Below are positions 35,790-43,614 of a DNA stretch of 64,000 bases, one piece after another. The notes beneath the pieces are model-generated. The model made no database searches. It had not been told where the DNA came from and was given only the letters and a program-made list of their open reading frames with translations. This stretch comes from Pseudomonas wadenswilerensis. Lineage in GTDB: Bacteria > Pseudomonadota > Gammaproteobacteria > Pseudomonadales > Pseudomonadaceae. The position numbers and the translations under genes were made by a program. Within the stretch, counting starts at the first letter, position 1. Each line of letters begins with the position of its first letter. The DNA lies in the NCBI RefSeq assembly GCF_900497695.1, contig NZ_UIDD01000012.1, positions 2,501-66,500 of the forward strand. Direction: 5' to 3'.

Positions 35790-36260
35790 ATGCAAAGCAT
35801 TGTTCTGCTGCTGTGGCTTGCCTTGTGCTCTGAACAAGATCTGCGCGAACGTCAGATCGCCAATACCCTGACCCTCGGCGCCGCGGCGTGTGCGCTGATC
35901 TACCTGTTCGTTACCGGACACACCTGGATCGGCGCCGATGCCAGTGAAGGTGGCTGGGCGCTGGCCATCGTCATGCTCCTGACCCTCCCCGGCTACATGC
36001 TCGGCCGCCTGGGCGCCGGCGACGTGAAATTGCTCGGTGCCCTGGGCCTGGCCACCGATCGCATGCACCTGCTGGGCACGTTTATCGGTGCCGGTGTAGC
36101 CGTCGTTGCCTGGCTGCTTGGCCGTCGCTGGCTGTGGTCCCTTTTAAGTCAGAAGGTTAAGAACCGCCTGAAGCAACTGAGCGAAGAGTCGTCAAAAAAA
36201 CAGCCTTTCGCGCCGTTCCTGCTGGTCGGTTTTTTACTGGCTGCGGTATGGATCCATTAG
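35790..36260 (+). CDS. fppA: Prepilin peptidase of the Tad system (A24, FppA/CpaA type)
   Basis: A 156-residue membrane aspartic protease that cleaves the Flp and TadE/F-type prepilins. The first catalytic aspartate is in SEQDLRERQIAN and the second in GAGDVKLLGALGL. It lacks the N-methylation domain of PilD, as usual for the TadV/CpaA type. About five membrane helices are visible, and the C-terminus is PFAPFLLVGFLLAAVW. It is divergent from the TadE/F gene and is followed by the PprB gene on the same strand. Confidence 0.87.
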   Translation: MQSIVLLLWLALCSEQDLRERQIANTLTLGAAACALIYLFVTGHTWIGADASEGGWALAIVMLLTLPGYMLGRLGAGDVKLLGALGLATDRMHLLGTFIGAGVAVVAWLLGRRWLWSLLSQKVKNRLKQLSEESSKKQPFAPFLLVGFLLAAVWIH

Positions 36261-36394
36261 TCGAATGCTGCGTGCAAATGGATGCGCCCACCTTGTACAT
36301 AGCCCAAAAGTGCGACTACTTTCTAGTGTGTGCCGGATGGATCCAGGCTCAGCCTGGTTGAGGGAACATAGAGGCGAACAGCAGGGAGTTGCAT

Positions 36395-37177
36395 GTGAAC
36401 AAATCAGTCAGTGAATTAAAGGTGCTGGTGGTGGACGACCTGCCACTGATCGTCGAAGAGTTGTGCGAATTTCTCCAGAGCAGTGGATACCATTGCGTGC
36501 CCTGCCACTCCAGTACCCAGGCCATCGAACAGTTCAGTGCCGATCAGGAGATCGCGCTGGTGGTGTGTGATCTGCATATGCCCGACTACGATGGCCTGGA
36601 ACTGATGCGTGCGCTCAAGGCCATTGCCGGGCCGCAGCGGCTGTTCGAAGCGATCATGCTCACCGGCCGCGCCAACAAGCAGGACGTGATCAAGGCGCTG
36701 CGCGAAGGCTTTGCCGATTACTACCAGAAACCGGTCGACCTCAGCGAGCTGCTCGAAGGCGTGCAACGCCAGGAGGCTGCCGTGCTGGAACGACGCAGAA
36801 GCTACCAGCACCTGGGTGACCTGAACCAGAAGCTGCAGTTTTTGGCCGACTCGATCGACGACCTCTACCAGGACCTGGACAAGGCCCGCGGGCTCGGCGC
36901 CCACCGCCGCGCCACCGACGTCGACCCCGAAGTGGAACCCGACAACCTGCCAACCCTGTTCAACAAGCTGTCACCGCGCCAGCTGGATGTGGCGCGGCTG
37001 GTCAGCAAGGGCAAGACCAACTACCAGATCGCCTGCGAGCTGGGCATCACCGAAAATACCGTCAAGCTCTACGTGTCCCAGGTGCTGCGCCTGACCCACA
37101 TGCACAACCGCACCCAACTCGCGCTGGCGCTGTCTCCCAGCACCTCGCCCCTTCATCAACGTGTCACGGCGCACTGA
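36395..37177 (+). CDS. pprB: Response regulator PprB (receiver + LuxR HTH)
   Basis: A 260-residue response regulator. The receiver domain (about 8-125) has VVDDLP, the phospho-acceptor in VVCDLHMPD and the conserved lysine in YYQKPVD. The LuxR-type HTH is LSPRQLDVARLVSKGKTNYQ, then IACELGITENTVK. In P. aeruginosa PprB switches on the tad genes, bapA and CupE fimbriae. I chose the GTG at 36395 because AGGGAG lies 8 nt upstream. It lies between fppA and the tadC-tadB-tadA-tadZ-rcpC set; the kinase partner gene is 1.1 kb to the left. Confidence 0.87.
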   Translation: MNKSVSELKVLVVDDLPLIVEELCEFLQSSGYHCVPCHSSTQAIEQFSADQEIALVVCDLHMPDYDGLELMRALKAIAGPQRLFEAIMLTGRANKQDVIKALREGFADYYQKPVDLSELLEGVQRQEAAVLERRRSYQHLGDLNQKLQFLADSIDDLYQDLDKARGLGAHRRATDVDPEVEPDNLPTLFNKLSPRQLDVARLVSKGKTNYQIACELGITENTVKLYVSQVLRLTHMHNRTQLALALSPSTSPLHQRVTAH

Positions 37178-37264
37178 GTGCAGCGCCGGTGTCAGACGCA
37201 GGCGGCTCACCAGGTTGACCTGCGCCAGGAGGTTGTCGTCGCTGCCTTCGTGCCTTGCTCCCGC

Positions 37265-38152
37265 TCATGAACCCAATGCCCTGCCCAAGGCGCTAAGGCC
37301 GGGACCGGCCAACACGATCAGCAAGGCCGGAAACAGAAACACCATCATCACCATCGACATCTTCCCGGACATCTTCGAAATCCGTTCCTGCATGCGTGTC
37401 AGCCGACGGTCATCGAGCAGTTGCTTGAGCGCCAACAGCGACTTCATTGCGCCACCGCCCTGGGTCAGCAATTGCTGGAGAATCACGCAGGTGTCGCTGA
37501 ACTCGTCGACGCTGAGCAACTGCGCGGTTTTCTCAAGCTCCGCAGCCAAGGCCAAACCGGAGTCGACCCGCAGCAGAATCGCCCGCAACTCCTCGCTCAA
37601 CACTGGCAACAGTTGTCGCGACTCCTGACTCAGGACACGCAAGGTTTGCTCCACCGCCAGGCCCGACTCGAAGAGAATCCTCAGCAAGGGTATGAAGGTC
37701 GAGACTTCGCCGGCGACCTGTTGCTGGCGACGCACAGCGGCCCGCGCCAGCAGGCGTTTGGGCAGCAGATAGCCCACGCCCATGGCGCAAAACGGCACTA
37801 CCAGCCACGGTAACTGGCTATCGCGGTACAGGCTCTCCTGCAGCGCTACGCCCAACCCCAGGGCGAGGAACGGCACGCCAACCTGGCAAGCGGCAAACAG
37901 CGCCCGTTGCCGACTCCGCCGCCAGCCCATGCGGTCAAGCAGCAGACGGGTCTCACTATCCAGATTCAGCGAACGCTGGCCCAGCCGGCTGCTACCGATC
38001 TGTTGCAGCCAGTTGCCCAAGCGGTTCTCACTGCCAAGCTGGCCCTGCAGACGCCGAGCAACCAGGCGCTGGCGACGACGCTGGTGCAGCAACTGGCCTG
38101 CCAGCAAGACAAATGCGGCGAAGAACATCAGGGCACAGAGCAACCAAGCCAT
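37265..38152 (-). CDS. tadC: Tad inner-membrane platform protein TadC
   Basis: A 295-residue membrane protein of the type II secretion F domain family. It has a first helix at residues 1-20, then helices at about 85-105 and 112-128, the T2SSF core (STFIPLLRILFESGLAVEQT), and a last helix at about 270-290. It is the partner of TadB in the inner-membrane platform on which the TadA ATPase works. It is the last gene of the minus-strand tad operon and starts 1 bp after the tadB stop. In P. aeruginosa tadD follows; here no TPR lipoprotein gene is present before pprB. Confidence 0.88.
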   Translation of the reverse strand: MAWLLCALMFFAAFVLLAGQLLHQRRRQRLVARRLQGQLGSENRLGNWLQQIGSSRLGQRSLNLDSETRLLLDRMGWRRSRQRALFAACQVGVPFLALGLGVALQESLYRDSQLPWLVVPFCAMGVGYLLPKRLLARAAVRRQQQVAGEVSTFIPLLRILFESGLAVEQTLRVLSQESRQLLPVLSEELRAILLRVDSGLALAAELEKTAQLLSVDEFSDTCVILQQLLTQGGGAMKSLLALKQLLDDRRLTRMQERISKMSGKMSMVMMVFLFPALLIVLAGPGLSALGRALGS

Positions 38153-38153
38153 T

Positions 38154-39035
38154 TCAGATACTCCGTAACATGCGCCACAACACCAGGCAGCCCACCACTT
38201 GCAGGATAAACGCGCCGAGCAGCAGGAACTGACCGTTGCCGTCCTGCCACATAGCCAGCAAATAGTTGGGGTTGCTGATCAGGAAATAGCCGGCCATACC
38301 CACCGGCAACAGGCCCAGGACAGTCGCAGTCATGCGGGTTTCACCGGTCATGGCGCGCAGTTGACGGCTACCCTGCTCGCGCTCGCGAATCAGCTTGATC
38401 AGGTTCTCCAGCAGCTCGCTGGCGTTGCCGCCGTAGCGATGATTGATACGCAGGCCCAACGCGAACAGGCGCAGCTCATCCTGTTCATACAGTTCGGCCA
38501 GGTCGCTCATGGCATCGTCCAGGCTGACGCCCATCTGCACATTGCGCCGCACCCGCTGCAGAGCGCCATGCAAAGGATCACGCGACGCATCGATGGCCCC
38601 CAGCACGGCATCGTTCAAGGTTCGTCCGGCCTTGAGGCTGCGCACACTGTGATCGAGCAACACCGGCAACTGTTCGATCATCCGCTGCACCCGTCGACGA
38701 TAGCGCCAGCCCAGGTACAACCAGATCAGCAACGGCGCAAGCAGCACCAGCCCGACGCCTGCAGCCCACCCCAGGATCCGGCCACACAGCAGCGCTGTCA
38801 GCAGGCCGATCGCCAGCCATATCAGCAGCCGGTCATTGCGCCGCTCGATACCGGCACGCTGCAACAGGCGGTCCAGCCAGTCGCGGCGACTGGGCGAAAG
38901 CGCCGAGGACTCCTGAACCTGGCCAAGACGCTGCAGGATCCGCTCCTCACCCGACTTGCGCATGCCGCTGTAGAACAAGCGCACCGATACCCCCAGCAAG
39001 GCCAGGCAGATCAAGCCAAGTACTGCGGCAATCAC
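38154..39035 (-). CDS. tadB: Tad inner-membrane platform protein TadB
   Basis: A 293-residue T2SSF-domain membrane protein. An N-terminal helix (residues 1-22) is followed by two helices at about 70-105, the core DHSVRSLKAGRTLNDAVLGA and VSLDDAMSDLAELY, and a C-terminal pair of helices. It forms the pilus platform with TadC. Its start overlaps the tadA stop by 4 bp, so tadZ, tadA and tadB are all coupled by ATGA-type overlaps. Length and topology are normal for TadB. Confidence 0.88.
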   Translation of the reverse strand: MIAAVLGLICLALLGVSVRLFYSGMRKSGEERILQRLGQVQESSALSPSRRDWLDRLLQRAGIERRNDRLLIWLAIGLLTALLCGRILGWAAGVGLVLLAPLLIWLYLGWRYRRRVQRMIEQLPVLLDHSVRSLKAGRTLNDAVLGAIDASRDPLHGALQRVRRNVQMGVSLDDAMSDLAELYEQDELRLFALGLRINHRYGGNASELLENLIKLIREREQGSRQLRAMTGETRMTATVLGLLPVGMAGYFLISNPNYLLAMWQDGNGQFLLLGAFILQVVGCLVLWRMLRSI

Positions 39036-40300
39036 GGCTGCAGTTCCGAATAGTCGCGGCGCAGCTTGTCGCCGGCAGGGTTCGGCGCCTCCCGCAAGAA
39101 ACCCTCGCCGTTGTGCCGATCGAGACGGAACAGGGTATTGGTGACGTACACATCATCGCGCACCCCGACTACCTCCAACACCTCGCTGACACAGCGGCGG
39201 CCATCGGCCAGACGGGTCAATTGAATGACCACATCCAGTGCGGCGCAGATCATTTGCCGCAGGGTTTTCTCGGCCACTTGGCGGCCGGTCAGGCCGACCA
39301 GGGTTTCCAGACGCAGCAAGGCGTCCTGGGCGGTGTTGGCATGTACGGTACTCATTGAGCCGTCGTGACCGGTGTTCATCGCGGTGAGCACATCGAGCAC
39401 TTCGACGCCACGGATCTCGCCGAGCAGAATGCGGTCGGGGCGCATCCTCAAGGCGTTGCGGATCAGCTCGCTGGCCTTGATCTCGCCATGCCCCTCGGCA
39501 TTCGGCGGACGGGTTTCCAGACGCACCACGTGAGGGTGATCGAGCTGCAGCTCGGCCACGTCTTCGATGGTCACCAGGCGCTCGCGGGGCGTAATCAACT
39601 GGCTGAGGATATTCAGCATGGTGGTCTTGCCGGTGCCGGTGCCGCCACTGACCAGGATGTTGCAGCGCCGTGCCACCGCCAACTGGATGAAGTCGAGAAT
39701 GCCCTGGTCGATGGTCCGGGTGGCCAGCAGGTCGGCGCTCTTGAGCATGTCCTTGCGAAACTTGCGGATCGACAGGCACGGGCCGTCCAGCGCCACCGGC
39801 GGAATGATCGCATTGACCCGGCTGCCGTCGGGCATGCGCGCATCGACCATGGGTGACGATTCATCCAGGCGCCTGCCCAAGGGCGCGAGAATCCGTTGCA
39901 TGACCCGCTCGACATGGTGGGCATCGATAAAGCGCAGATCCGTCTGCTGCAACAGGCCGGCCCGCTCGATGAACACCCGGTGCGGGCCGTTGACCAGGAT
40001 TTCGGTGACGCTGGCATCGCGCAACAGCACTTCAAGCGGACCGAAGCCGGTCAGTTCGTCGACGATTTCCTCGGCCAGGCGTTCCATCTCGTAGCGCGAC
40101 AGGGCCAGGTGCAATCGGGCGATATAGTCGCCGACCTGCTCCACCACGAATTGCGCCAGGGCCGGGCGCGAGCCTTCGAGCAGGTTGCGCCCGCTGTCCT
40201 CGATGGCGTCGATGATGTAACGATGCAAGGCACGCTTGAGCCCTTGCGGGTCGGCCCCCAGATTGTGCCGCGGGCCGCCGAACAGTTCGTCACCGCTCAT
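39032..40300 (-). CDS. tadA: Tad pilus ATPase TadA (CpaF-type)
   Basis: A 422-residue secretion ATPase that powers Flp pilus assembly in the cytoplasm. Walker A is SGGTGTGKTTMLNIL, the Asp box is VTIEDVAELQL, Walker B is DRILLGEIRGVEVLD, and the His box is MSTVHANTAQDAL. The N-terminal domain with EEIVDELTGFGPLE is typical of CpaF/TadA. All key residues are present, so the motor should be active. The ATG overlaps the tadZ stop by 4 bp. Confidence 0.95.
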   Translation of the reverse strand: MSGDELFGGPRHNLGADPQGLKRALHRYIIDAIEDSGRNLLEGSRPALAQFVVEQVGDYIARLHLALSRYEMERLAEEIVDELTGFGPLEVLLRDASVTEILVNGPHRVFIERAGLLQQTDLRFIDAHHVERVMQRILAPLGRRLDESSPMVDARMPDGSRVNAIIPPVALDGPCLSIRKFRKDMLKSADLLATRTIDQGILDFIQLAVARRCNILVSGGTGTGKTTMLNILSQLITPRERLVTIEDVAELQLDHPHVVRLETRPPNAEGHGEIKASELIRNALRMRPDRILLGEIRGVEVLDVLTAMNTGHDGSMSTVHANTAQDALLRLETLVGLTGRQVAEKTLRQMICAALDVVIQLTRLADGRRCVSEVLEVVGVRDDVYVTNTLFRLDRHNGEGFLREAPNPAGDKLRRDYSELQP

Positions 40301-41487
40301 TTATGCCCCCATAACCGATTGAGCCAGTTGGCGCTGACCACAGGGTTGCCCTCGGAGCGGCGCGCCAGCCGTTCACCGAGCGCTTTCAAATGTTGGGTGA
40401 GCTGCTCGCGCGGCGCCAGTTCGAACAAGGTCAGGCCCTGGTTCTTGGCATTCAGGCGCACCTCTGGGCTGTAGGGCAAGACCCGCAGAACCGGCAAGCC
40501 ATAGCGCTTGCCCAGGGCTTCGGAGTCCGGTGCGACGCCGCGCAGGTAGCGGTCGACCAGCAGGCTGGCGTGTTCGAGCTTCATGCCCTTCTCGCGCCAT
40601 TGGGTCAGTACCTCCAGGTTGCGCCGGCAATCGAGGACGTTCTGGTCGGTGTACCAGATCAGCTTGTCGCAATGGCTGACGAAGGTGCGCAGGGCTTCGC
40701 TGTCAGCCTGCCCGGTCAGGTTCACGACGATGTGCTGGAAATGCTGGCGCAAGGCGCTGAGCAGCATGTACAGCTCCGCCGCGCTGGTGCGCTCCAGCGG
40801 TTCGTCGGTCTCGGCGTAGGCCAGCAGGCGCAGGCCCGAGCTTTCACGCGTGAAGGCGCTGTCGATCAGGGTATTGTCGAGCCGGCGCAGGTGGCGCAGG
40901 GCATCGCCGAAATGAAACGAGGCTTCCAGGCCGAGCAATGCCAGGCTGTCACCACGAGGCACGCCAAGGTCCAGCAGCAACGTTTGCTGGCCGCTGGTTT
41001 GCACCACCCGCGCCATATGGGTGGTCAGCAAGGCGCCATCTGCGGTGCACTGGGCGCCATAGAGTACCGTCAGCCCCCCAAGGCTGGGGTTGCTGGTTAC
41101 TGGCGGCAGGCGTTTGCTCAAGCGCCGCACCAACCCTGCGACCTCACTGGAGCGCGAGCCATAGGCGACAAAGTCCCGCGCCCCGGCACGCATGGCATTG
41201 AGCACCAACTGGTTGTCCATGCCATCGCCCAGGGCGACGATTGCCAACATCGGTTTGGCTTCCAGCACCCCCTCGATCAGTGCGCACTGATTGACCACCT
41301 GCTCACGATCCAGCCCCACGAACACCAAACTGGCAAAGGTGACATCGACCAGCGCCAGCAACTCGTCAAGGCTGCCGCTGCCGGCGCCCACCACCTGCCC
41401 CAAGGGCGCCAGCGCACCTTGCAACCACTGCAAGTCGCCATCGTTGCGGGTAATGGCAAGGAAGGTCTGGCTCAGGTTTTCACTCAT
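40297..41487 (-). CDS. tadZ: TadZ/CpaE-like Tad localisation protein with degenerate P-loop
   Basis: A 396-residue protein with an N-terminal receiver-like domain (about 5-120) and a C-terminal ParA/MinD-like domain, as in TadZ/CpaE, which sets where the Tad machine assembles. The deviant Walker A place reads VLYGAQCTADGALLTTHMA and has no lysine, so ATP binding by the usual P-loop is doubtful. The switch-like DLGVPRGDSLALLG is kept. The ATG at 41487 is preferred because the upstream 50-codon ORF overlaps it (ATGA). The gene is flanked by tadA and by that small ORF, where rcpA is expected. Confidence 0.8.
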   Translation of the reverse strand: MSENLSQTFLAITRNDGDLQWLQGALAPLGQVVGAGSGSLDELLALVDVTFASLVFVGLDREQVVNQCALIEGVLEAKPMLAIVALGDGMDNQLVLNAMRAGARDFVAYGSRSSEVAGLVRRLSKRLPPVTSNPSLGGLTVLYGAQCTADGALLTTHMARVVQTSGQQTLLLDLGVPRGDSLALLGLEASFHFGDALRHLRRLDNTLIDSAFTRESSGLRLLAYAETDEPLERTSAAELYMLLSALRQHFQHIVVNLTGQADSEALRTFVSHCDKLIWYTDQNVLDCRRNLEVLTQWREKGMKLEHASLLVDRYLRGVAPDSEALGKRYGLPVLRVLPYSPEVRLNAKNQGLTLFELAPREQLTQHLKALGERLARRSEGNPVVSANWLNRLWGHK

Positions 41488-41636
41488 AGGGATAACCCGC
41501 TGCGACGTTCGAAATCGCTGTTTTCGAGGAACACCAGCCGGCCCCGGATCGGGTCGTGCGCCATTGGCACCTGCGGCGCAGTGCACGGCAAGGCACAGAG
41601 CATCTGCTTGATTACCCGCTCGGAACGACTGCTCAT
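41484..41636 (-). CDS. Small ORF of 50 residues in the place expected for rcpA
   Basis: A 50-codon frame from the ATG at 41636, with AAGGA about 10 nt upstream. It begins MSSRSERVIKQMLCALPCTA and ends in a basic stretch, DFERRSGLSL. Its stop overlaps the tadZ start, and it begins 20 bp after the rcpC stop, so it is placed like a real operon gene. It has two cysteines and no signal or membrane helix. It shows no secretin motif that I can recognise. It could be a tail left from a deleted secretin gene, or a small Tad accessory protein. Confidence 0.45.
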   Translation of the reverse strand: MSSRSERVIKQMLCALPCTAPQVPMAHDPIRGRLVFLENSDFERRSGLSL

Positions 41637-41656
41637 TGAAGGGCATCCTTGCTTGG

Positions 41657-42574
41657 TCAGGGAGTGGGCTGTCTGGCTTGATTTCCGCGGATGATTTCTA
41701 TGCCGCGCGACGGCGCGACGCTGGCCACCGGCTGGGCGGCTGGTGCCTGGGCAAGCTGACTGAAGCGATAGAGTTTGCGATTGGCGCTATCGACTTCCTT
41801 GCCGCCGGCTTTGGGGTCCGCCCAGTAGCGGGCCAGGCGCTTCTCTTCGGCGCTGCGTACGGCCAGGCGCAAACTGCCGGCCTGGGCGGCAAGCAACAAG
41901 CGGCTGGCCAGTGCCTCGGGAACGGCAAGCACTACCGTGCGCGTAGCCTGTGACGGTTGCTGCGGCTGGCTCTTTTCATTCACTGGCGGCTGCGCGGGCT
42001 TGCCGTCATTGGTCAGGCCCAACTGTTCGCCGACACTGAGCAGACGCAGTGCAGGCAGTATCACCTGAGCCGACGCTTGCGGGTTGCGGGTCTCTTCGCG
42101 CAGAAACAGCAAGACATCGACATAGTCGCCCGGACTCAACTGCCCGGCGACACCCACCACCTCATCCACAGCTACCGCCAGCGCGCGCTCATGGGGGTGG
42201 ATCATCCGTGCCAGCGGGCCACCGGCGTCAAAGCTGCCCTGCTCCAGCCAGGTTCCAGCACTCAACGCGCGCCAACTGCTGCGCCCGAGCACTTGCTCAG
42301 GGGTCTGGAAACTGCCGGGCGGCGCCACCTGCAAGCGTTCTACCACTAGGTCGTCTGCCGTCAGCGGCACATACGCGGCAACATCGCGACGCAACACCAC
42401 CACCGGCTTGCGCAGTTCGTCAGCGGCGTCTTGTGCCACTTGCTCAACGGGCGTCGGTACAGGGGCGGCAAGCGGTTCACTGGGTGAGCGGCTAAGGGCC
42501 AGGCCCCAGTAACCGGCCAGCAACGCACCGAGCAGAAAAAAGCCTGCGAGGATGATGGTAATGCGACTGCTCAT
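41657..42574 (-). CDS. rcpC: Tad pilus assembly protein RcpC/CpaB
   Basis: A 305-residue protein with one N-terminal membrane helix (ITIILAGFFLLGALLAGYWG) and then a SAF domain (VVVLRRDVAAYVPLTADDLV, about 57-76). The RcpC/CpaB-specific domain follows, with LSPGDYVDVLLF and TRTVVLAVPEALASRLLLAA, and the C-terminus GIEIIRGNQARQ is typical. It works in the periplasm beside the outer-membrane secretin. It is the first gene of the minus-strand tad operon and is divergent from flp across 316 bp. No secretin gene follows it. Confidence 0.88.
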   Translation of the reverse strand: MSSRITIILAGFFLLGALLAGYWGLALSRSPSEPLAAPVPTPVEQVAQDAADELRKPVVVLRRDVAAYVPLTADDLVVERLQVAPPGSFQTPEQVLGRSSWRALSAGTWLEQGSFDAGGPLARMIHPHERALAVAVDEVVGVAGQLSPGDYVDVLLFLREETRNPQASAQVILPALRLLSVGEQLGLTNDGKPAQPPVNEKSQPQQPSQATRTVVLAVPEALASRLLLAAQAGSLRLAVRSAEEKRLARYWADPKAGGKEVDSANRKLYRFSQLAQAPAAQPVASVAPSRGIEIIRGNQARQPTP

Positions 42575-42890
42575 GCCGGTCCTCCTTCCCCTCAGCGTTC
42601 TTTCGGCCCTTTATGTGAAATGGCCCACAGCACTGCAGTCGGAAACAACTATTTCGCTATTTGACGGTAGCGTAGCTAGGACAAAATGCCATTACCCGTC
42701 AGATTTTTTTCCGTCGCAAAACCGGCAGCACCATAAAACAACAGCTTATTGGCGCCGACATCTGGTTATAACTTTAGTATTAATCCCTTCTTACATTTGC
42801 CGAAGTATGACCCGTTGACGATGCTGTGATGGCAAAGGGGAATCATCCAATACCCCTGCCACCTGCGCCTGCGGCGCAAGGAGAAATGCC
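42575..42890. other. 316-bp divergent promoter region between rcpC and flp
   Basis: This gap is A+T-rich from about 42640 to 42800, in contrast to the flanking genes. It should hold the promoters of both the tad operon and flp and is a likely PprB target by analogy with P. aeruginosa. Weak promoter-like words occur (TTGACG at 42660; TATAAC near 42766) but no convincing spacing. AAGGAG before the flp ATG is the only certain site. Confidence 0.5.
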
Positions 42891-43103
42891 ATGCCTCTTT
42901 CCCGTGTCCTCAAAAGCTGCAAAGAATTCTTCTACCGCAAGGATGGCGCCTCCGGCATTGAGTACGCGATTATCGCGGCAATGGTCGCGGTAGCGTTGAC
43001 GGCGTTCATTACGCCTATTTCCACCAATGTCACTGGAGTCATGACCAAGGTTGAAAATGCGCTAAAAGCCCCACCAGCTTCGAGCAGCAGTGGTAGCAAT
43101 TGA
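42891..43103 (+). CDS. flp: Flp major pilin, class IVb prepilin
   Basis: A 70-residue prepilin. A 19-residue leader ends in RKDG, and the mature part starts ASGIEYAIIAAMVAVALTAF, with Glu at +5 and Tyr at +6, the class IVb hallmark. FppA would cut after Gly19. The mature pilin is about 51 residues, with a short Ser-rich tail (PASSSSGSN). AAGGAG lies at a good distance from the ATG. It is divergent from rcpC and is followed by a stand-alone receiver gene 61 bp downstream. Confidence 0.93.
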   Translation: MPLSRVLKSCKEFFYRKDGASGIEYAIIAAMVAVALTAFITPISTNVTGVMTKVENALKAPPASSSSGSN

Positions 43104-43164
43104 CGAATGGATTCATGGGTTCACGCTAACGTACTGAACAACGCCTCCATCACAGGACTGCCTT

Positions 43165-43572
43165 ATGCCTACCTCTTCCCCCCGTCAACAGTTGCTCCTG
43201 GTGGATGACGAAGAGGACGCCTTGCTGGAGCTTGCCGAATTGCTGGAGGGTGAGGGGTTTTGCTGTCACACGGCTACCTCGGTCAAACTCGCCCTGCAAC
43301 AGCTCACCCGCCACCCGGACGTGGCCCTGGTCATCACCGACCTGCGCATGCCCGAGGAAAGCGGCATATCACTGATCAAGCGCTTGCGCGAACACACCGC
43401 GCGCCAGCACCTGCCGGTGATCGTCACCTCCGGGCATGCCGACATGGACGACGTCAGCGACCTGTTGCGCCTGCAGGTGCTGGACCTGTTCCGCAAGCCG
43501 ATCTACCACACCCGCCTGCTGGAAACCCTGGACAACCTGTTCCCCAAGCCGCGGATGCAACTGGTGCAGTAG
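43165..43572 (+). CDS. Stand-alone receiver-domain response regulator
   Basis: A 135-residue single-domain response regulator of the CheY type. The acidic pocket is LLVDDEEDA, the phospho-acceptor aspartate is in VITDLRMPEESG, the conserved Thr/Ser in VIVTSGHAD, and the lysine in LFRKPI. No output domain follows. It stands 61 bp after flp on the same strand and may be read with it. Its role may be to tune pilus or kinase activity through PprA, but no direct sign of this is in the sequence. Confidence 0.85.
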   Translation: MPTSSPRQQLLLVDDEEDALLELAELLEGEGFCCHTATSVKLALQQLTRHPDVALVITDLRMPEESGISLIKRLREHTARQHLPVIVTSGHADMDDVSDLLRLQVLDLFRKPIYHTRLLETLDNLFPKPRMQLVQ

Positions 43573-43576
43573 AAGC

Positions 43577-43601
43577 ATCGCGGGTCAAGCCCGCTCCCAC
43601 A
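43577..43601. repeat. Single REP unit
   Basis: A 25-bp REP unit starting ATCGCGGGTCAAGCCCGCTC, with the self-complementary GCGGG/CCCGC. It lies between the convergent receiver and TpsB genes, 5 bp after a stop codon. Confidence 0.65.
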
Positions 43602-43614
43602 AAGTAGGAACGGC

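Noticed and set aside
43165..43572. Receiver gene as the N-terminal part of a larger regulator
   Set aside because: It has its own start and a clean stop, and a REP unit follows; no output domain in any frame.
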